A DNA stretch of 29,576 nt, taken from positions 1 to 29,576 of the forward strand of contig DLAF01000040.1 in the NCBI GenBank assembly GCA_002492725.1, in the 5' to 3' direction. The DNA is from Lachnospiraceae bacterium UBA7054 (GTDB taxonomy: Bacteria; Bacillota; Clostridia; Lachnospirales; Lachnospiraceae). The notes beneath the pieces are model-generated. The model had not been told where the DNA came from, ran no database searches, and saw nothing but the letters and a program-made list of their open reading frames with translations. The translations under genes were made by a program, and so were the position numbers. Shown here in pieces: positions 7,757 through 17,199 of the stretch (position 1 is its first letter; each line of letters starts with the position of its first letter).

Positions 7757-9769
7757 ATGAGAAAGTCATGGAAGAATCTGGCGGTAATCGGTCTGAGCGC
7801 GGGACTTTGCCTTGGCGCCATGTGGGGATGCGGCACGAGGCAAGCCGCTCCTGACGCAGTGCAAATGGAGCCAATCGGTGAAATCACGACATTTCCGCTC
7901 CCGACTGCTTCTGAGGAGTCGGAGATCTTTTTGGCGCCCATCCCGGATATTGCGGATGATTTTATCAGGGGTATGGATGCTTCCGCCGTGCTTGCGGAGG
8001 AAAAGAGCGGCGTGAAGTACTATAACTTCGACGGGCAGGAGCAGGACGTGTTTATGACGCTTGCGCAGTCCGGTGTCAACTACATCCGTCTGCGCGTATG
8101 GAACGATCCCTATGACGAAAACGGAAACGGCTACGGCGGCGGCAACAACGATGTGCCAACGGCCATTGAGCTGGGGCGGCGCGCTACCAAATACGGGATG
8201 AAGGTGTGCATCGACTTCCACTATTCCGATTTCTGGGCGGATCCCAAGAAGCAGTTTGCGCCCAAAGCATGGGAAGGCATGAGCGTGGACGAGAAGGGCA
8301 GTGCGCTCTATGACTTTACGAAGGAAAGCCTATCCAAAATCCTGGATGCAGGGGTGGATGTCGGTATGGTGCAGATTGGAAACGAGATCAATACCGGTAT
8401 GGCGGGAGAAAAGAAGGCGGATGATGTTGCCAAATTGCTGCAGGAAGGAAGCCGTGCGGTTCGCGAGACGGCGGAAACATATGGCAGAGAGATACAGGTT
8501 ACCGTACATTATACGGACATTCACCATGAGGGAAGTATTGAAGGGATTGCGGCCGGTCTTGAGAAGGCGGCGGTGGACTATGACATCTTTGCCTTTTCCT
8601 ATTATCCTTTCTGGCACGGGGACAGGGAGAATATGCAGGCGGTGGCAAAAATGCTGCAGGAGAAGTTCGGCAAGCAGGTGGTCATTGCGGAGACTTCTTA
8701 CTGCTATACTTCCGAGGATGGCGACGACAGCGGCAACAGCATAAACGGAGTGGATGATCCGGTGCCCGGATACGGGGCTACGGTGCAGAGCCAGGCGACC
8801 ATGATCCGCGATATCTGCGAGGCAGCAAACGAGGCGGGTGTGCTGGGTGTCTTTTACTGGGAGGGCACATGGATCCCTGTTGGTAAGACAAAGGCAGAAA
8901 ACTCTCCCATATGGGAAGAGTTTGGAAGCGGTTGGGCCAGCAGTTATGCAAAAGATTATGACCCGAATGATGCGGGCAAGTACTACGGCGGCTGTTCCTG
9001 GGACAATCAGGCCATGTTTGACTTTGAGGGGCATCCGCTGGCATCCCTGAACGTATTTAAGTATCTGAAATACGGCGCGACGGCGCCTTTGGCGGTGGAA
9101 CAGGTGCCCGATGTCGAAATCTTGCTGGAAACCGGCGGAGCGCTGGAAATGCCGGAGGCTGTGGACGTGATTTACAATGACCCTTCCGTCAAGGATCAGG
9201 CGGCCGTTACCTGGGATGAGGCGGCGCTTGCGGCTGTCGATATGGATATGCCTGACACTTATGAGGTGACGGGAAACTTAGAGGACGGTTCTGCCGTCAC
9301 CGCGCATGTCAAGGTGGAGAGTCTCAATTACGTGCTAAATCCGAGCTTTGAAGAGGCAGATACCTCTATGTGGAAGGTGGCTTACGAGGGAAGTAACCCT
9401 ACCGATTTTCAGAAAAAGGCGGACGATGCCCACGAAGGGGAGATCGCGTTCCATTTCTGGTCGGGAGATTCCGATATGGATTTTTCCATCGAACAGGAAA
9501 TTACGGGACTTCCTGCCGGCACGTACAAGTTAAGTGCCTTTGCGCAGGGCGGTGATGTGAATGACGACTGCGAGATGGAACTGTATGCAGTCACGGCGGA
9601 TGGAGAGCTGACGGATTCGTTTGCTTTAAGCGGCTGGACGGACTGGAAGAATCCTACGATATCAGAGATCAAGGTAACGGACAGTGTTGCCGTCGGTGTG
9701 CGCATGAAGTGCAACAAGGGCAGCTGGGGTACGGTGGACGACTTTGTTTTGAACCGTATTTCCGACTGA
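7757..9769 (+). CDS. GH53 arabinogalactan endo-beta-1,4-galactanase, surface lipoprotein with Ig-like and CBM61-type domains
   Basis: A 670-residue extracellular lipoprotein that cuts beta-1,4-galactan. The export signal (residues 1-24) ends in a lipobox-like MWGC with Cys25 as the lipid anchor. The GH53 barrel spans about 68-445: RLRVWNDPYDENGNGYGGGN is the family signature, Glu210 in QIGNEIN is the acid/base, and Glu312 in VVIAETSY is the nucleophile. A Big_4-like immunoglobulin domain follows (about 452-522). The last part (about 523-670, NPSFEEAD to DDFVLN) resembles a galactan-binding CBM61. The frame is open from 7685, but the ATG at 7757 has GGGAGG in place and begins a proper signal peptide. 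Own promoter upstream; MATE gene 13 bases downstream. It would release galacto-oligosaccharides whose arabinose branches the cytoplasmic GH51 could remove. Confidence 0.93.
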   Translation: MRKSWKNLAVIGLSAGLCLGAMWGCGTRQAAPDAVQMEPIGEITTFPLPTASEESEIFLAPIPDIADDFIRGMDASAVLAEEKSGVKYYNFDGQEQDVFMTLAQSGVNYIRLRVWNDPYDENGNGYGGGNNDVPTAIELGRRATKYGMKVCIDFHYSDFWADPKKQFAPKAWEGMSVDEKGSALYDFTKESLSKILDAGVDVGMVQIGNEINTGMAGEKKADDVAKLLQEGSRAVRETAETYGREIQVTVHYTDIHHEGSIEGIAAGLEKAAVDYDIFAFSYYPFWHGDRENMQAVAKMLQEKFGKQVVIAETSYCYTSEDGDDSGNSINGVDDPVPGYGATVQSQATMIRDICEAANEAGVLGVFYWEGTWIPVGKTKAENSPIWEEFGSGWASSYAKDYDPNDAGKYYGGCSWDNQAMFDFEGHPLASLNVFKYLKYGATAPLAVEQVPDVEILLETGGALEMPEAVDVIYNDPSVKDQAAVTWDEAALAAVDMDMPDTYEVTGNLEDGSAVTAHVKVESLNYVLNPSFEEADTSMWKVAYEGSNPTDFQKKADDAHEGEIAFHFWSGDSDMDFSIEQEITGLPAGTYKLSAFAQGGDVNDDCEMELYAVTADGELTDSFALSGWTDWKNPTISEIKVTDSVAVGVRMKCNKGSWGTVDDFVLNRISD

Positions 9770-9782
9770 GGTGGAGTGATAA

Positions 9783-11132
9783 ATGGAAAAGAATTTGACT
9801 ACGGGAAGCGTCTTTCGGACGCTTCTCGGATTTTCATTACCCTATTTATTATCTTATTTTTTGCAGACTCTCTACGGTATGGCGGATCTGTTTATCATCG
9901 GACAGTTTAACGGGGTGGAGAGCACCACGGCGGTTTCCATCGGCAGTCAGGTCATGCACATGCTGACGGTGATGATCGTGGGGCTTGCCATGGGAGCTAC
10001 CGTGATGATCGGACAGGCTGTAGGTGCGGGACAAAAGGAGAAAGCTTCTCTGGCGGTGGGCAATACGGCAACCCTGTTTTTTACGCTGTCTTTAGCGGTA
10101 ACGGCGATTCTGCTCATTTCCGTGCGACCCATCGTAACGGTGATGTCAACCCCGAAGGAGGCGGTGGCAGGAACAATTGCCTACCTTACCATCTGCTTTT
10201 TGGGCATCCCTTTCATCACCGCCTACAATATCATCAGCTCGATCTTTCGGGGAATGGGGGACTCGAAGAGTCCCATGTATTTTGTCGCCCTCGCCTGCGC
10301 AGTCAATATCGGTCTGGATTACCTTTTCATCGGGGAAATGGGCCTTGGTGCGGCAGGGGCGGCGCTGGGGACGACGCTCTCCCAGACCGTCAGCGTGATT
10401 ATCGCTTTTTTCGTGATCAGAAGAAGGCCAACGGGTCTGACCCTCTCGAAAAAGGGTTTTAAGCCCCACAGGGAGACCATGGGGAGGATTTTGTGGATTG
10501 GGATTCCCATCGCCATGCAGGACGGCTTTATCCAGATATCCTTCATAGTCATCACCATCATTGCCAACAGGCGGGGATTAAATGACGCGGCGGCGGTGGG
10601 GATTGTGGAGAAAATAATCGGTATTCTCTTTCTGGTGCCATCCTCCATGCTGCAGTCGGTGTCCGCCCTCGCCGCTCAGAATGTGGGCGCCGGTAAGCAC
10701 GACAGGGCCAGACGTACCTTGTTCTATGCGGCCCTGCTCTCGTTTGGCTGGGGGCTTCTCGCGGTGGCCCTGATGCAATATGACGCGGAGACCTTCGTCG
10801 GTCTTTTTGCGGAAGATGCAGCCGTGCTGCGGCTGGGCGGACAGTATATGCGGGGCTATGTATGGGATGCGGCGCTGGCGGGAATCCACTTTTGTTTCAG
10901 CGGGTATTTTTGTGCCTATGGGCTGTCGGTGATTTCCTTTGTCCACAATTCGATTTCCATCGTCTGTGTGCGGATCCCTTTCGCATATCTGGCTTCGAAG
11001 TACTTTGCGGACACCCTCTTTCCCATGGGACTGGCTTCCACAGCGGGATCGGGGATTTCCGTGCTTATTTGTATCGGTGTGTTTTTGTGGTTGGAGAGAA
11101 AGTGGAGGATGGAGGATGGGGTATCGCGATGA
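9783..11132 (+). CDS. MATE family efflux transporter
   Basis: A 449-residue inner-membrane protein of the multidrug and toxic compound extrusion family, predicted to have twelve membrane segments in two homologous halves. Typical markers are TLYGMADLFIIGQFNG near residues 30-45, GLAMGATVMIGQAVGAG near 62-78, and IFRGMGDSKSPMYF near 150-163. Such proteins export cationic compounds in exchange for Na+ or H+; the cargo here is unknown. A GGTGGAG site precedes the ATG, 13 bases after the GH53 stop. The 3' end overlaps the AraC gene by 17 bases, so these two are translated together. Its link to glycan use is not obvious; export of a sugar or phenolic compound released with plant arabinogalactan is only a guess. 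Confidence 0.9.
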   Translation: MEKNLTTGSVFRTLLGFSLPYLLSYFLQTLYGMADLFIIGQFNGVESTTAVSIGSQVMHMLTVMIVGLAMGATVMIGQAVGAGQKEKASLAVGNTATLFFTLSLAVTAILLISVRPIVTVMSTPKEAVAGTIAYLTICFLGIPFITAYNIISSIFRGMGDSKSPMYFVALACAVNIGLDYLFIGEMGLGAAGAALGTTLSQTVSVIIAFFVIRRRPTGLTLSKKGFKPHRETMGRILWIGIPIAMQDGFIQISFIVITIIANRRGLNDAAAVGIVEKIIGILFLVPSSMLQSVSALAAQNVGAGKHDRARRTLFYAALLSFGWGLLAVALMQYDAETFVGLFAEDAAVLRLGGQYMRGYVWDAALAGIHFCFSGYFCAYGLSVISFVHNSISIVCVRIPFAYLASKYFADTLFPMGLASTAGSGISVLICIGVFLWLERKWRMEDGVSR

Positions 11133-11886
11133 GTGGCTTCTTTTGGAGTCGGAGGATGATATTGATCAGGTAGAGCACAGGCAGCCAACGGAGGAGTTTT
11201 TGTTCTATCAGGCGGTGACGCAGGGAGATACGGAGGCTGTCAGAAAAAACTGCGAGCAGGAGCGTTTTCTTGAGACTGAGGGCGTGGGCGTTTTATCGCG
11301 CAACGAACTGATGAACTTAAAGTATCATTTTGTTATTACCACCGCCATGGTCACGAGACTTTGCGCCCAGAAGGGGATGCAGATTGAGCAGGCTTTCCGA
11401 ATGAGTGATTTCTATATTCAGAGACTGGACGATGTGCACACGGTGCAGGGCGTCAGAAATCTGCACGATGAGATGGCGCTTGATTTTGCGGAAAAAATGC
11501 GGCGGATCCGTAAGAGCGACGCAGGCTCCAGACAGATCCGCCAGTGTAAAGAATATATCTACGCCCATATTAAGGAGCGGATCACCATCGAGGAACTGGC
11601 GGACGAGCTGGGCGTGTCCGCCGGTTATCTTTCCCGGATGTTCAAGAAGGAGACGGGGGATTCCGTCAGCAGCTATATTCGCAGGCAGAAGATTGAGATG
11701 GCCGAAAATATGCTGCGCTACAGCGACTATTCACTTATCGAGATTGCTAATCGGCTGTCCTTTTCCTCCCAGAGTCATTTCATCCAGCAGTTTCGCGAAC
11801 AGACCGGAATGACGCCGAAAAAGTATCGCGACAGGAATCACGCTATCGAGTGGGGGAGCGCTGAGATTACGAAAGAATCAGAGTAA
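11116..11886 (+). CDS. AraC/XylS family transcriptional regulator
   Basis: A 256-residue DNA-binding regulator. The C-terminal 100 residues hold two helix-turn-helix units: IEELADELGVSAGYLSRMF (about 158-176) and LIEIANRLSFSSQSHFIQQF (about 207-226), ending with the conserved GMTPKKYR. The N-terminal 130 residues are helical and lack an AraC cupin; the LSRNELMNLKYHFV segment is shared by many clostridial AraC proteins of unknown ligand. The frame is open much further upstream inside the MATE gene, but the ATG at 11116 is preceded by GGAGG seven bases away and starts the conserved region. It overlaps the MATE end by 17 bases and the convergent GH94 end by 20. A role in controlling the adjacent glycan genes is likely but inferred from position only. 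Confidence 0.88.
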   Translation: MGYRDEWLLLESEDDIDQVEHRQPTEEFLFYQAVTQGDTEAVRKNCEQERFLETEGVGVLSRNELMNLKYHFVITTAMVTRLCAQKGMQIEQAFRMSDFYIQRLDDVHTVQGVRNLHDEMALDFAEKMRRIRKSDAGSRQIRQCKEYIYAHIKERITIEELADELGVSAGYLSRMFKKETGDSVSSYIRRQKIEMAENMLRYSDYSLIEIANRLSFSSQSHFIQQFREQTGMTPKKYRDRNHAIEWGSAEITKESE

Positions 11887-14281
11887 TCTCGTTTTCATCC
11901 AGCAGGCGATCCGCCGGAATATACGGATCGGCGTAGTCTTCCCCGTTTACGATCAGCTTCTCAAAGCCGGATTCCCGGCCGTTTGGATTTTCCACGGTGA
12001 TGTGCAGATGCTTACCACGGAAGTCCTTATCCATCTCAAAATGCTTCCAGTCTTTTGGAACGGCAGGGCTTAAGCGGATGCCATCCAGATCGGGGCGCAG
12101 TCCCAAAATACCTTCCACGCAGCCTACCATCACAGTGGAAGCCGTGCCGGTGAGCCAATGGACATGGGAACGCCCGAGATGAGGGCTGGCCTTTCCTTCC
12201 GTAAACTGGCCATAGCAGTAGGGCTCGATCTTTCTGATCTCAGCGCGGTCGTTCTGGGCCGCGGGCGCGTTCTCCATAAAGTAGGTGAAGGCACGCTCAC
12301 CTGCGCCGCGCAGGGCTTCCGCCAGAATCAGCCATCCCTGAGATTGGGAGAAGATACCGGAATTTTCTTTGGTGCCCTGGTTGAAGATGGACGCAAGGGC
12401 GCCGTCAAAAATGTGCTCGTGGAAGGGCGGATCCATCAGGATGGCGCCGTAAGGGGTATTCAGTCTTTCGAAAACATTGTCCATTGCGGCTTTTGCCTGT
12501 TCCTTCGTGGCAAGTCCGCTGATCACGGCCCAGCTCTGAGGATTCAGCCAGAGATTGGTCTCCGGATCGGCAGCCTGGCCGATCTTTTCGCCCGTCTCAC
12601 GGAAGCCGCGGATAAAGCGGTCATTGTCCCAGTAGAGGTGCTGGAGCTTCTCTTCGGTATCAGACAGCATGTTATCAAGATATTTTTCATAGTCGGTATC
12701 CTGTTTTCGCACAGCGAACAGCTTCAGGATCTTCAGTGCATAGAAAAACTGCATTGCCACAAACGAGGATTCCCCGTTTTTGCCCAGGCGCAGACAGTCG
12801 TTCCAGTCGGCGTGAAGGCCTGCGGGCGTACCGTGGGGGCCGAGCCTTTCCAAGGAGAAGTTGATCGCGCGTTTTAAGTGTTCGTAGACGCTTCCTTCGT
12901 CTTTGTCTGCGAAGGGAATGACTTCGTCGAGAAAGGCGAGATCGCCGGTTTCGGCAACGTATTTAAAGACCGTGGGGAACAGCCAGAGAGCGTCGTCCGC
13001 GCGGTAAGCGGGATGTCCCGTGGATTCCCGGTAGGAAGCATCCTCGGGGGTATCCTCATGCCCTGCATTGTGGGTGAACTTTACAAGCGGCAGGCCGCCG
13101 CCGTGATGTACCTGAGCGGAGAGCATGAAGCGAATCTTTTCCTTTGCCATTTCCGGCGCCAGATGGATGATGCCCTGAATGTCCTGCACGGTATCACGGT
13201 ACCCGTAGCCGTTTCTTAAGCCGCAGTAGATAAAGGAAGCTGCCCGCGACCAGATAAAGGTCATAAAGCAGTTGTAGGCGTTCCAAGTGTTGATCATGGT
13301 ATCGAAGACGGGGCTGGGCGTTTTCACCCTCAGATGGTCGAATTTCTCGTACCAGTCGTTTTTCAAAGCCAGGATTTCGTCCTCCGCGCGCTGTGCAGGG
13401 TCTGCATAGGAAGCGATAATGGCATCAGCCTCTGCTGCATACTTTGCGCCCAAAAGATAAGCGACCGTCTTTTTTTCACCGGGTGCAAGCGTAATCACGC
13501 AGGAGAGCGCACCGCAGGCATTTTCATTATAATTGGTAACATTCCCCAGATCACCGGATACAACGCCCTGCGGATTACCATAGCCGTGATAATTGCCAAG
13601 GAAAGCGTTCCTGTCCCCGCAATAGGAGGAGACAGGTGCTCCTGCAAGACCCAAAAAGCGCTCTACGGGAGTTTTCTCGTCAACCGGTTCGTCAAAGGGT
13701 ATGGCATCCAGATTTCCGTGGATCTGCTGGGTCAGCCGGTTCCCTTCAAAGAGGGTGCGGGAGATGAACAGGGAGTACTGGAGATTGATCTGATCCTGTT
13801 CGTAGTTGCTGTGGTTTGTAAACTCGGCATAGCCTGTAAGCGTGAGATTACGCGGACGGTTCGAGCGGTTCTCCACGGTCAGGTTCCAGACCTCGTATGT
13901 GCTGTTTAAGGGCACATAGTAGAGGGCCTCGGAGTGAATGCCGTCGTAGTCGGCGGTCATTTTCGTGTAGCCCATGCCGTGTCTGCATTCGCTCTTGTAG
14001 GAAGCAAGATCCTTGCCCACGGGTTGCCAGGAAGCGGACCAGTAATCCTTCGAGTCATTGTCCCGCAGATAGAGATAGCGGCCGGGCTGGTCAAAGTTAT
14101 TGAATACATAGCGCAGGATGCGGCCGTTTGCTCCCGATTTTTCAAAGCTGTAACCGCCTGCGTTGTTGGAAATGATTGCGCCGTATGCCGGGGAACCCAG
14201 GTAATTGACCCAAGGCGCCGGTGTATCCGGGCGGTCAATCACATATTCTCTGTTCGAGTCGTCAAAGTATCCGTATTTCAT
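11867..14281 (-). CDS. GH94 glycoside phosphorylase (chitobiose/cellobiose phosphorylase branch)
   Basis: An 804-residue inverting phosphorylase that should split a beta-linked disaccharide with phosphate to a sugar 1-phosphate and a free sugar, saving ATP in the cytoplasm. The N-terminus (MKYGYFDDSNREYV, WVNYLG, NAGGYSF) is typical of cellobiose and N,N'-diacetylchitobiose phosphorylases of about 800 residues. The catalytic Asp lies in HADWNDCLRLG (residues 490-500), and the C-terminal ENSGIFSQSQGW, EPYCYGQF and HWLTGTAS segments complete the (alpha/alpha)6 barrel. The start resembles the chitobiose branch more than the cellobiose one, but exact specificity is unresolved. It has no signal peptide. 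The ATG has AAAGGA eight bases upstream. It is second in a two-gene reverse operon, 98 bases after the other GH94. Confidence 0.88.
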   Translation of the reverse strand: MKYGYFDDSNREYVIDRPDTPAPWVNYLGSPAYGAIISNNAGGYSFEKSGANGRILRYVFNNFDQPGRYLYLRDNDSKDYWSASWQPVGKDLASYKSECRHGMGYTKMTADYDGIHSEALYYVPLNSTYEVWNLTVENRSNRPRNLTLTGYAEFTNHSNYEQDQINLQYSLFISRTLFEGNRLTQQIHGNLDAIPFDEPVDEKTPVERFLGLAGAPVSSYCGDRNAFLGNYHGYGNPQGVVSGDLGNVTNYNENACGALSCVITLAPGEKKTVAYLLGAKYAAEADAIIASYADPAQRAEDEILALKNDWYEKFDHLRVKTPSPVFDTMINTWNAYNCFMTFIWSRAASFIYCGLRNGYGYRDTVQDIQGIIHLAPEMAKEKIRFMLSAQVHHGGGLPLVKFTHNAGHEDTPEDASYRESTGHPAYRADDALWLFPTVFKYVAETGDLAFLDEVIPFADKDEGSVYEHLKRAINFSLERLGPHGTPAGLHADWNDCLRLGKNGESSFVAMQFFYALKILKLFAVRKQDTDYEKYLDNMLSDTEEKLQHLYWDNDRFIRGFRETGEKIGQAADPETNLWLNPQSWAVISGLATKEQAKAAMDNVFERLNTPYGAILMDPPFHEHIFDGALASIFNQGTKENSGIFSQSQGWLILAEALRGAGERAFTYFMENAPAAQNDRAEIRKIEPYCYGQFTEGKASPHLGRSHVHWLTGTASTVMVGCVEGILGLRPDLDGIRLSPAVPKDWKHFEMDKDFRGKHLHITVENPNGRESGFEKLIVNGEDYADPYIPADRLLDENEITLILS

Positions 14282-14296
14282 AGTAATATCCTTTCC

Positions 14297-14310
14297 GGGC
14301 GCATTCGCCC
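14297..14310 (-). other. Small GC hairpin in the leader between the two GH94 genes
   Basis: GGGCG and CGCCC form a perfect five-pair stem with a four-base loop. On the reverse transcript it sits just upstream of the AAAGGA ribosome binding site of the 804-residue GH94. No T-run follows, so it is not a terminator. It may stabilise the downstream mRNA or tune translation; this is inference. Confidence 0.3.
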
Positions 14311-14379
14311 AAATGTTTCCGTACAGCTGTTGTTATTTTAGCAAGAACATTGTGACAGGGTAAACCATATATGGGAAGG

Positions 14380-17079
14380 CTATACCAGTTCGACGATAAT
14401 CTCGCAAGATACGTCGGGTAAGTCTTCAATGTTTCTGCGGGGCAGGATGAGAGAAGCGTCCTCATTTATGGCAAGCTTCTCTTTGCCGCAGACCGCCGAA
14501 GCGATGCGGTAGGAACCGTAATCCTTTTTCTCACGGTTGCGGTAAATGATGGTGAGATCTTTGCCTGCAAAGGGAACGGAGACGGAAGCGCAGCCCGTAT
14601 CGTCAAATTGTTCACCCAAGAGTTTTGGGGCAAGAAGCAGGTCACCCGCTTCGCCGCGCACGCCGAAAACTTCCGTGATCAGGGTCAGCATATACCAGCT
14701 TGCAGCGCCGGTAAGATAATGGTACATTCCTCTGCCATCCGCCCTGAAATACTCCGGGATCCCCGGGTAAATGCGGCTGGTATCGAAATCAAGGGCGGTG
14801 TCCGCGAGAGTCTTTAAGGCCTTCCAGCCTTCGCGCACGAAGCCTCTGCGGTAGAGGGCGTTAGCGTACATGACCGTCATGTGGGAGAAGACAGCGCCGT
14901 TTTCCTTTTCGCCGTAGGCAAAACCAAACATCCGTCCCATGTCAAATTTTAATTCTTCGAAGTCAGTGTTTAAGCGATAGCCGCCGGTCTCCTTCTGATA
15001 GAGGTAGCGGTCGGCGCTTTTGGTGATCTTGCTGATCTGTTCGGCATCCGCCACACCGCTCATGATGGAGAAAACCTGCCCTGTGAGCATCATGTGTACT
15101 TTGCCGTCATAGACGCCGTCTACCGATCTTCCGTGATTGTCATAGTAGCTGTTATACCAGCCCTCGTCGGCGGATACACTGACCCACTCCTGTGACCGCA
15201 GGTGGCTCATCAGCCAGTTTGCCTTCTCGGTCAGGTTGACGGCGAGGGAAGCGAGAGAGAATTCACTGCGAGTGCCAATCACCGTATGCCTGCACTGGTT
15301 TACATAATTTGACAAAATCTCACGCTTCCGCTCGGCACTGTCGTAGATGGCAGGATCGTTTTCCAGAAGGATAGAGAGTTCCGTAAGGAGCGATACCGTG
15401 CGGCTGCCGCCGCGTTTATCAAGGAGGCGTAAGAGCGCCGCAAGCTCCATCAGATTTCCCGCGTAAGCGCAGGTAAAAGCTACGCTCTCTCCGTGCTCGG
15501 AAGCCATATCCAACGCGTCGTTCCAATCCGCGCCGCGCAGTCTGTATACATTGTGGTCGCCCACTTCGTAAAATGCGGCGAGCTGTTGAATCAAAAGGTG
15601 CTCCAGAATGGTGCCCATGTAGATTTCGTCGCTTTCGGTCCGCTGGTTACTGCCCTGATCGGGGCTCCACTGCGCGTCCGTATCGGTTCCCCGCAGGGTC
15701 TGTGCATCCTTAAAATATGGCGCTTCGCGATTGAGGATGTCCACATCTCCGGTCTGGTCAATGTAGAGCTTGGTGGTCATCTGAGGCCATAGAGCATGAT
15801 CCATCCAGACCCGGGCAATACCGTTTCTGTCGGCAATGAAATTACCGTCGCCCGTGCCGATGATAGTGGCGTTTGTGCCGTCGATGCGGACACCGCCGTA
15901 GTTCATGGTGATCATGTGTCCTACATCCTTAGGTTCTAAAAGGAGTAAAGAGAGGCAGTCCTGCCAGAGATCGCGCCAGCCTCTTCCTCCTCGGCCATAG
16001 TCGTGGTGAGGCAGGAAAGAACAGCCGAAGAGGCGGCGAAGGAAGGGCTGGAAGCAGACCCATTTCATCAGTTTGTCAAAATCCTCATCCTTTGTGTGGA
16101 AGGAGGCGTTTACGCTCTTTTGCCAGTAGGTTTTTGTTGCAAGAAGCGCGGACTCCACCTTGGCGGAGGTATTGTATTTTTGCAGAAGGGCGTCGATGTT
16201 CTCCCGTGCATCCTCCACGCCGAGGAGCAGGATGTAGTCTGCGCTCTCGTCGGGCGCTAACGTGATTTTTGCAAAACGGAAGGCGCCCATCGCTTCCCGT
16301 CCTGCGGCGGATGCGCCTGCGGGAACGCCCGAAAGGTTGTCGTGGACAGCCTGCGGATGTGTGTAGAAACCGCCCTCGCCGATAAAGCTCTCCACTGTGG
16401 GGAAAAAGCCTGCAGGCTTTGCGCCGTCTCCCTTGCAGCCGAGGACATAGTAAACTTTATGGTTGGGACGGTGTCCCTTTTCGTCAAAGGACATGGTGGG
16501 ACAGACAAAAACGCCGTCCGCGGTGGTCTCAATGCGGTGGAGCATGGAAGTTACGTTGCGGTGGTCCCTGATGTTGTCCGCGCTCCTGCCGTAGATGGGA
16601 ATCGCGCCGTAAGGAGTGATCTTTGCGGCGGCTTTCGCCCGGTTTTTGATGGTGATATGCAGGATTTCCACGTTGCAGTCCACCGGGATAAAGGAGGTGA
16701 CGACGGCCTCTAAATGAAACTTTTTAGAGTATCGCTTCACCGTCTGCCACTGAAACCCGGCCGTCAGTTCGGTCTCATCCTGATCAGGGGTGAATCTTGC
16801 GGCTTCTTGTAGGGCGGATGCACCCATGGCGGAAAAGATGCCGACCCCGTCCACATGGCACCAGAAATTGCGGACAGCCCTGTTGTTATGTAGGTTTTCC
16901 GAGCTGACGGGCTCTAGCAGAAACGTTTCCTGATCCAGCTTTGCATCGCCGCCAAACAGCGGGGTGACGCTGCTTTTTAAGCCCGTTTCCGAGGCAAGCG
17001 GAAAATATAAGTAATTGGTATTTTCCGGCTGTTTTAACAGAAAGCTTCCGTGTTCGTCGGTAAAAGTGATCTGTTTCAA
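14380..17079 (-). CDS. GH94 glycoside phosphorylase, laminaribiose-phosphorylase-like
   Basis: An 899-residue cytoplasmic GH94 enzyme of the longer type. The beginning (ITFTDEHGSF, NYLYFPLASETGLKSSVTP, GDAKLDQETFLLEPVS) and the YGRSADNIRDHRNVTSMLHR block at 163-182 resemble bacterial laminaribiose phosphorylases from memory. These convert beta-1,3-linked glucobiose and phosphate to glucose 1-phosphate and glucose. The catalytic Asp lies in RGADWNDALD (515-524). The barrel includes GRGWRDLWQDCLSLL (366-380) and ends with YHYLTGAASWYML. The start is a TTG, chosen because a perfect AAGGAGGG lies seven bases before it and homology begins at once. Promoter about 50 bases upstream. It leads the two-gene GH94 operon. 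The family call is firm; the beta-1,3 specificity is tentative. Confidence 0.88.
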   Translation of the reverse strand: MKQITFTDEHGSFLLKQPENTNYLYFPLASETGLKSSVTPLFGGDAKLDQETFLLEPVSSENLHNNRAVRNFWCHVDGVGIFSAMGASALQEAARFTPDQDETELTAGFQWQTVKRYSKKFHLEAVVTSFIPVDCNVEILHITIKNRAKAAAKITPYGAIPIYGRSADNIRDHRNVTSMLHRIETTADGVFVCPTMSFDEKGHRPNHKVYYVLGCKGDGAKPAGFFPTVESFIGEGGFYTHPQAVHDNLSGVPAGASAAGREAMGAFRFAKITLAPDESADYILLLGVEDARENIDALLQKYNTSAKVESALLATKTYWQKSVNASFHTKDEDFDKLMKWVCFQPFLRRLFGCSFLPHHDYGRGGRGWRDLWQDCLSLLLLEPKDVGHMITMNYGGVRIDGTNATIIGTGDGNFIADRNGIARVWMDHALWPQMTTKLYIDQTGDVDILNREAPYFKDAQTLRGTDTDAQWSPDQGSNQRTESDEIYMGTILEHLLIQQLAAFYEVGDHNVYRLRGADWNDALDMASEHGESVAFTCAYAGNLMELAALLRLLDKRGGSRTVSLLTELSILLENDPAIYDSAERKREILSNYVNQCRHTVIGTRSEFSLASLAVNLTEKANWLMSHLRSQEWVSVSADEGWYNSYYDNHGRSVDGVYDGKVHMMLTGQVFSIMSGVADAEQISKITKSADRYLYQKETGGYRLNTDFEELKFDMGRMFGFAYGEKENGAVFSHMTVMYANALYRRGFVREGWKALKTLADTALDFDTSRIYPGIPEYFRADGRGMYHYLTGAASWYMLTLITEVFGVRGEAGDLLLAPKLLGEQFDDTGCASVSVPFAGKDLTIIYRNREKKDYGSYRIASAVCGKEKLAINEDASLILPRRNIEDLPDVSCEIIVELV

Positions 17080-17132
17080 GGTATGGCCCTCCTTATTTTG
17101 ATTTCATACCTGATTGCTACTTTAGTGTCTTC

Positions 17133-17161
17133 ATTATATCAGAAAAGAAGCCTTTTGAAAA
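17133..17161 (-). promoter_or_regulatory. Predicted promoter of the GH94 operon
   Basis: On the minus strand a perfect TATAAT (17133-17138) is preceded by TGA, an extended -10, with TTTTCA 17 bases upstream as a weak -35. The leader to the TTG start is about 47 bases. It faces away from the lipoprotein promoter in the same AT-rich 200-base gap. Confidence 0.6.
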
Positions 17162-17199
17162 ATCAGAAAGCGGTAAAAAATATCAGAATCATGATGTTA

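Noticed and set aside
10939..11115. Upstream extension of the AraC frame
   Set aside because: It lies inside the MATE coding region in another frame, gives a Trp/Ser/Arg-rich sequence unlike regulators, and lacks homology; the ATG at 11116 has a good ribosome site.
12158..12877. A 239-codon plus-strand frame opposite the GH94 gene (and similar frames at 13334, 15493 and 16003)
   Set aside because: These are antisense shadows of long GC-rich genes with no ribosome site and no recognisable motif.
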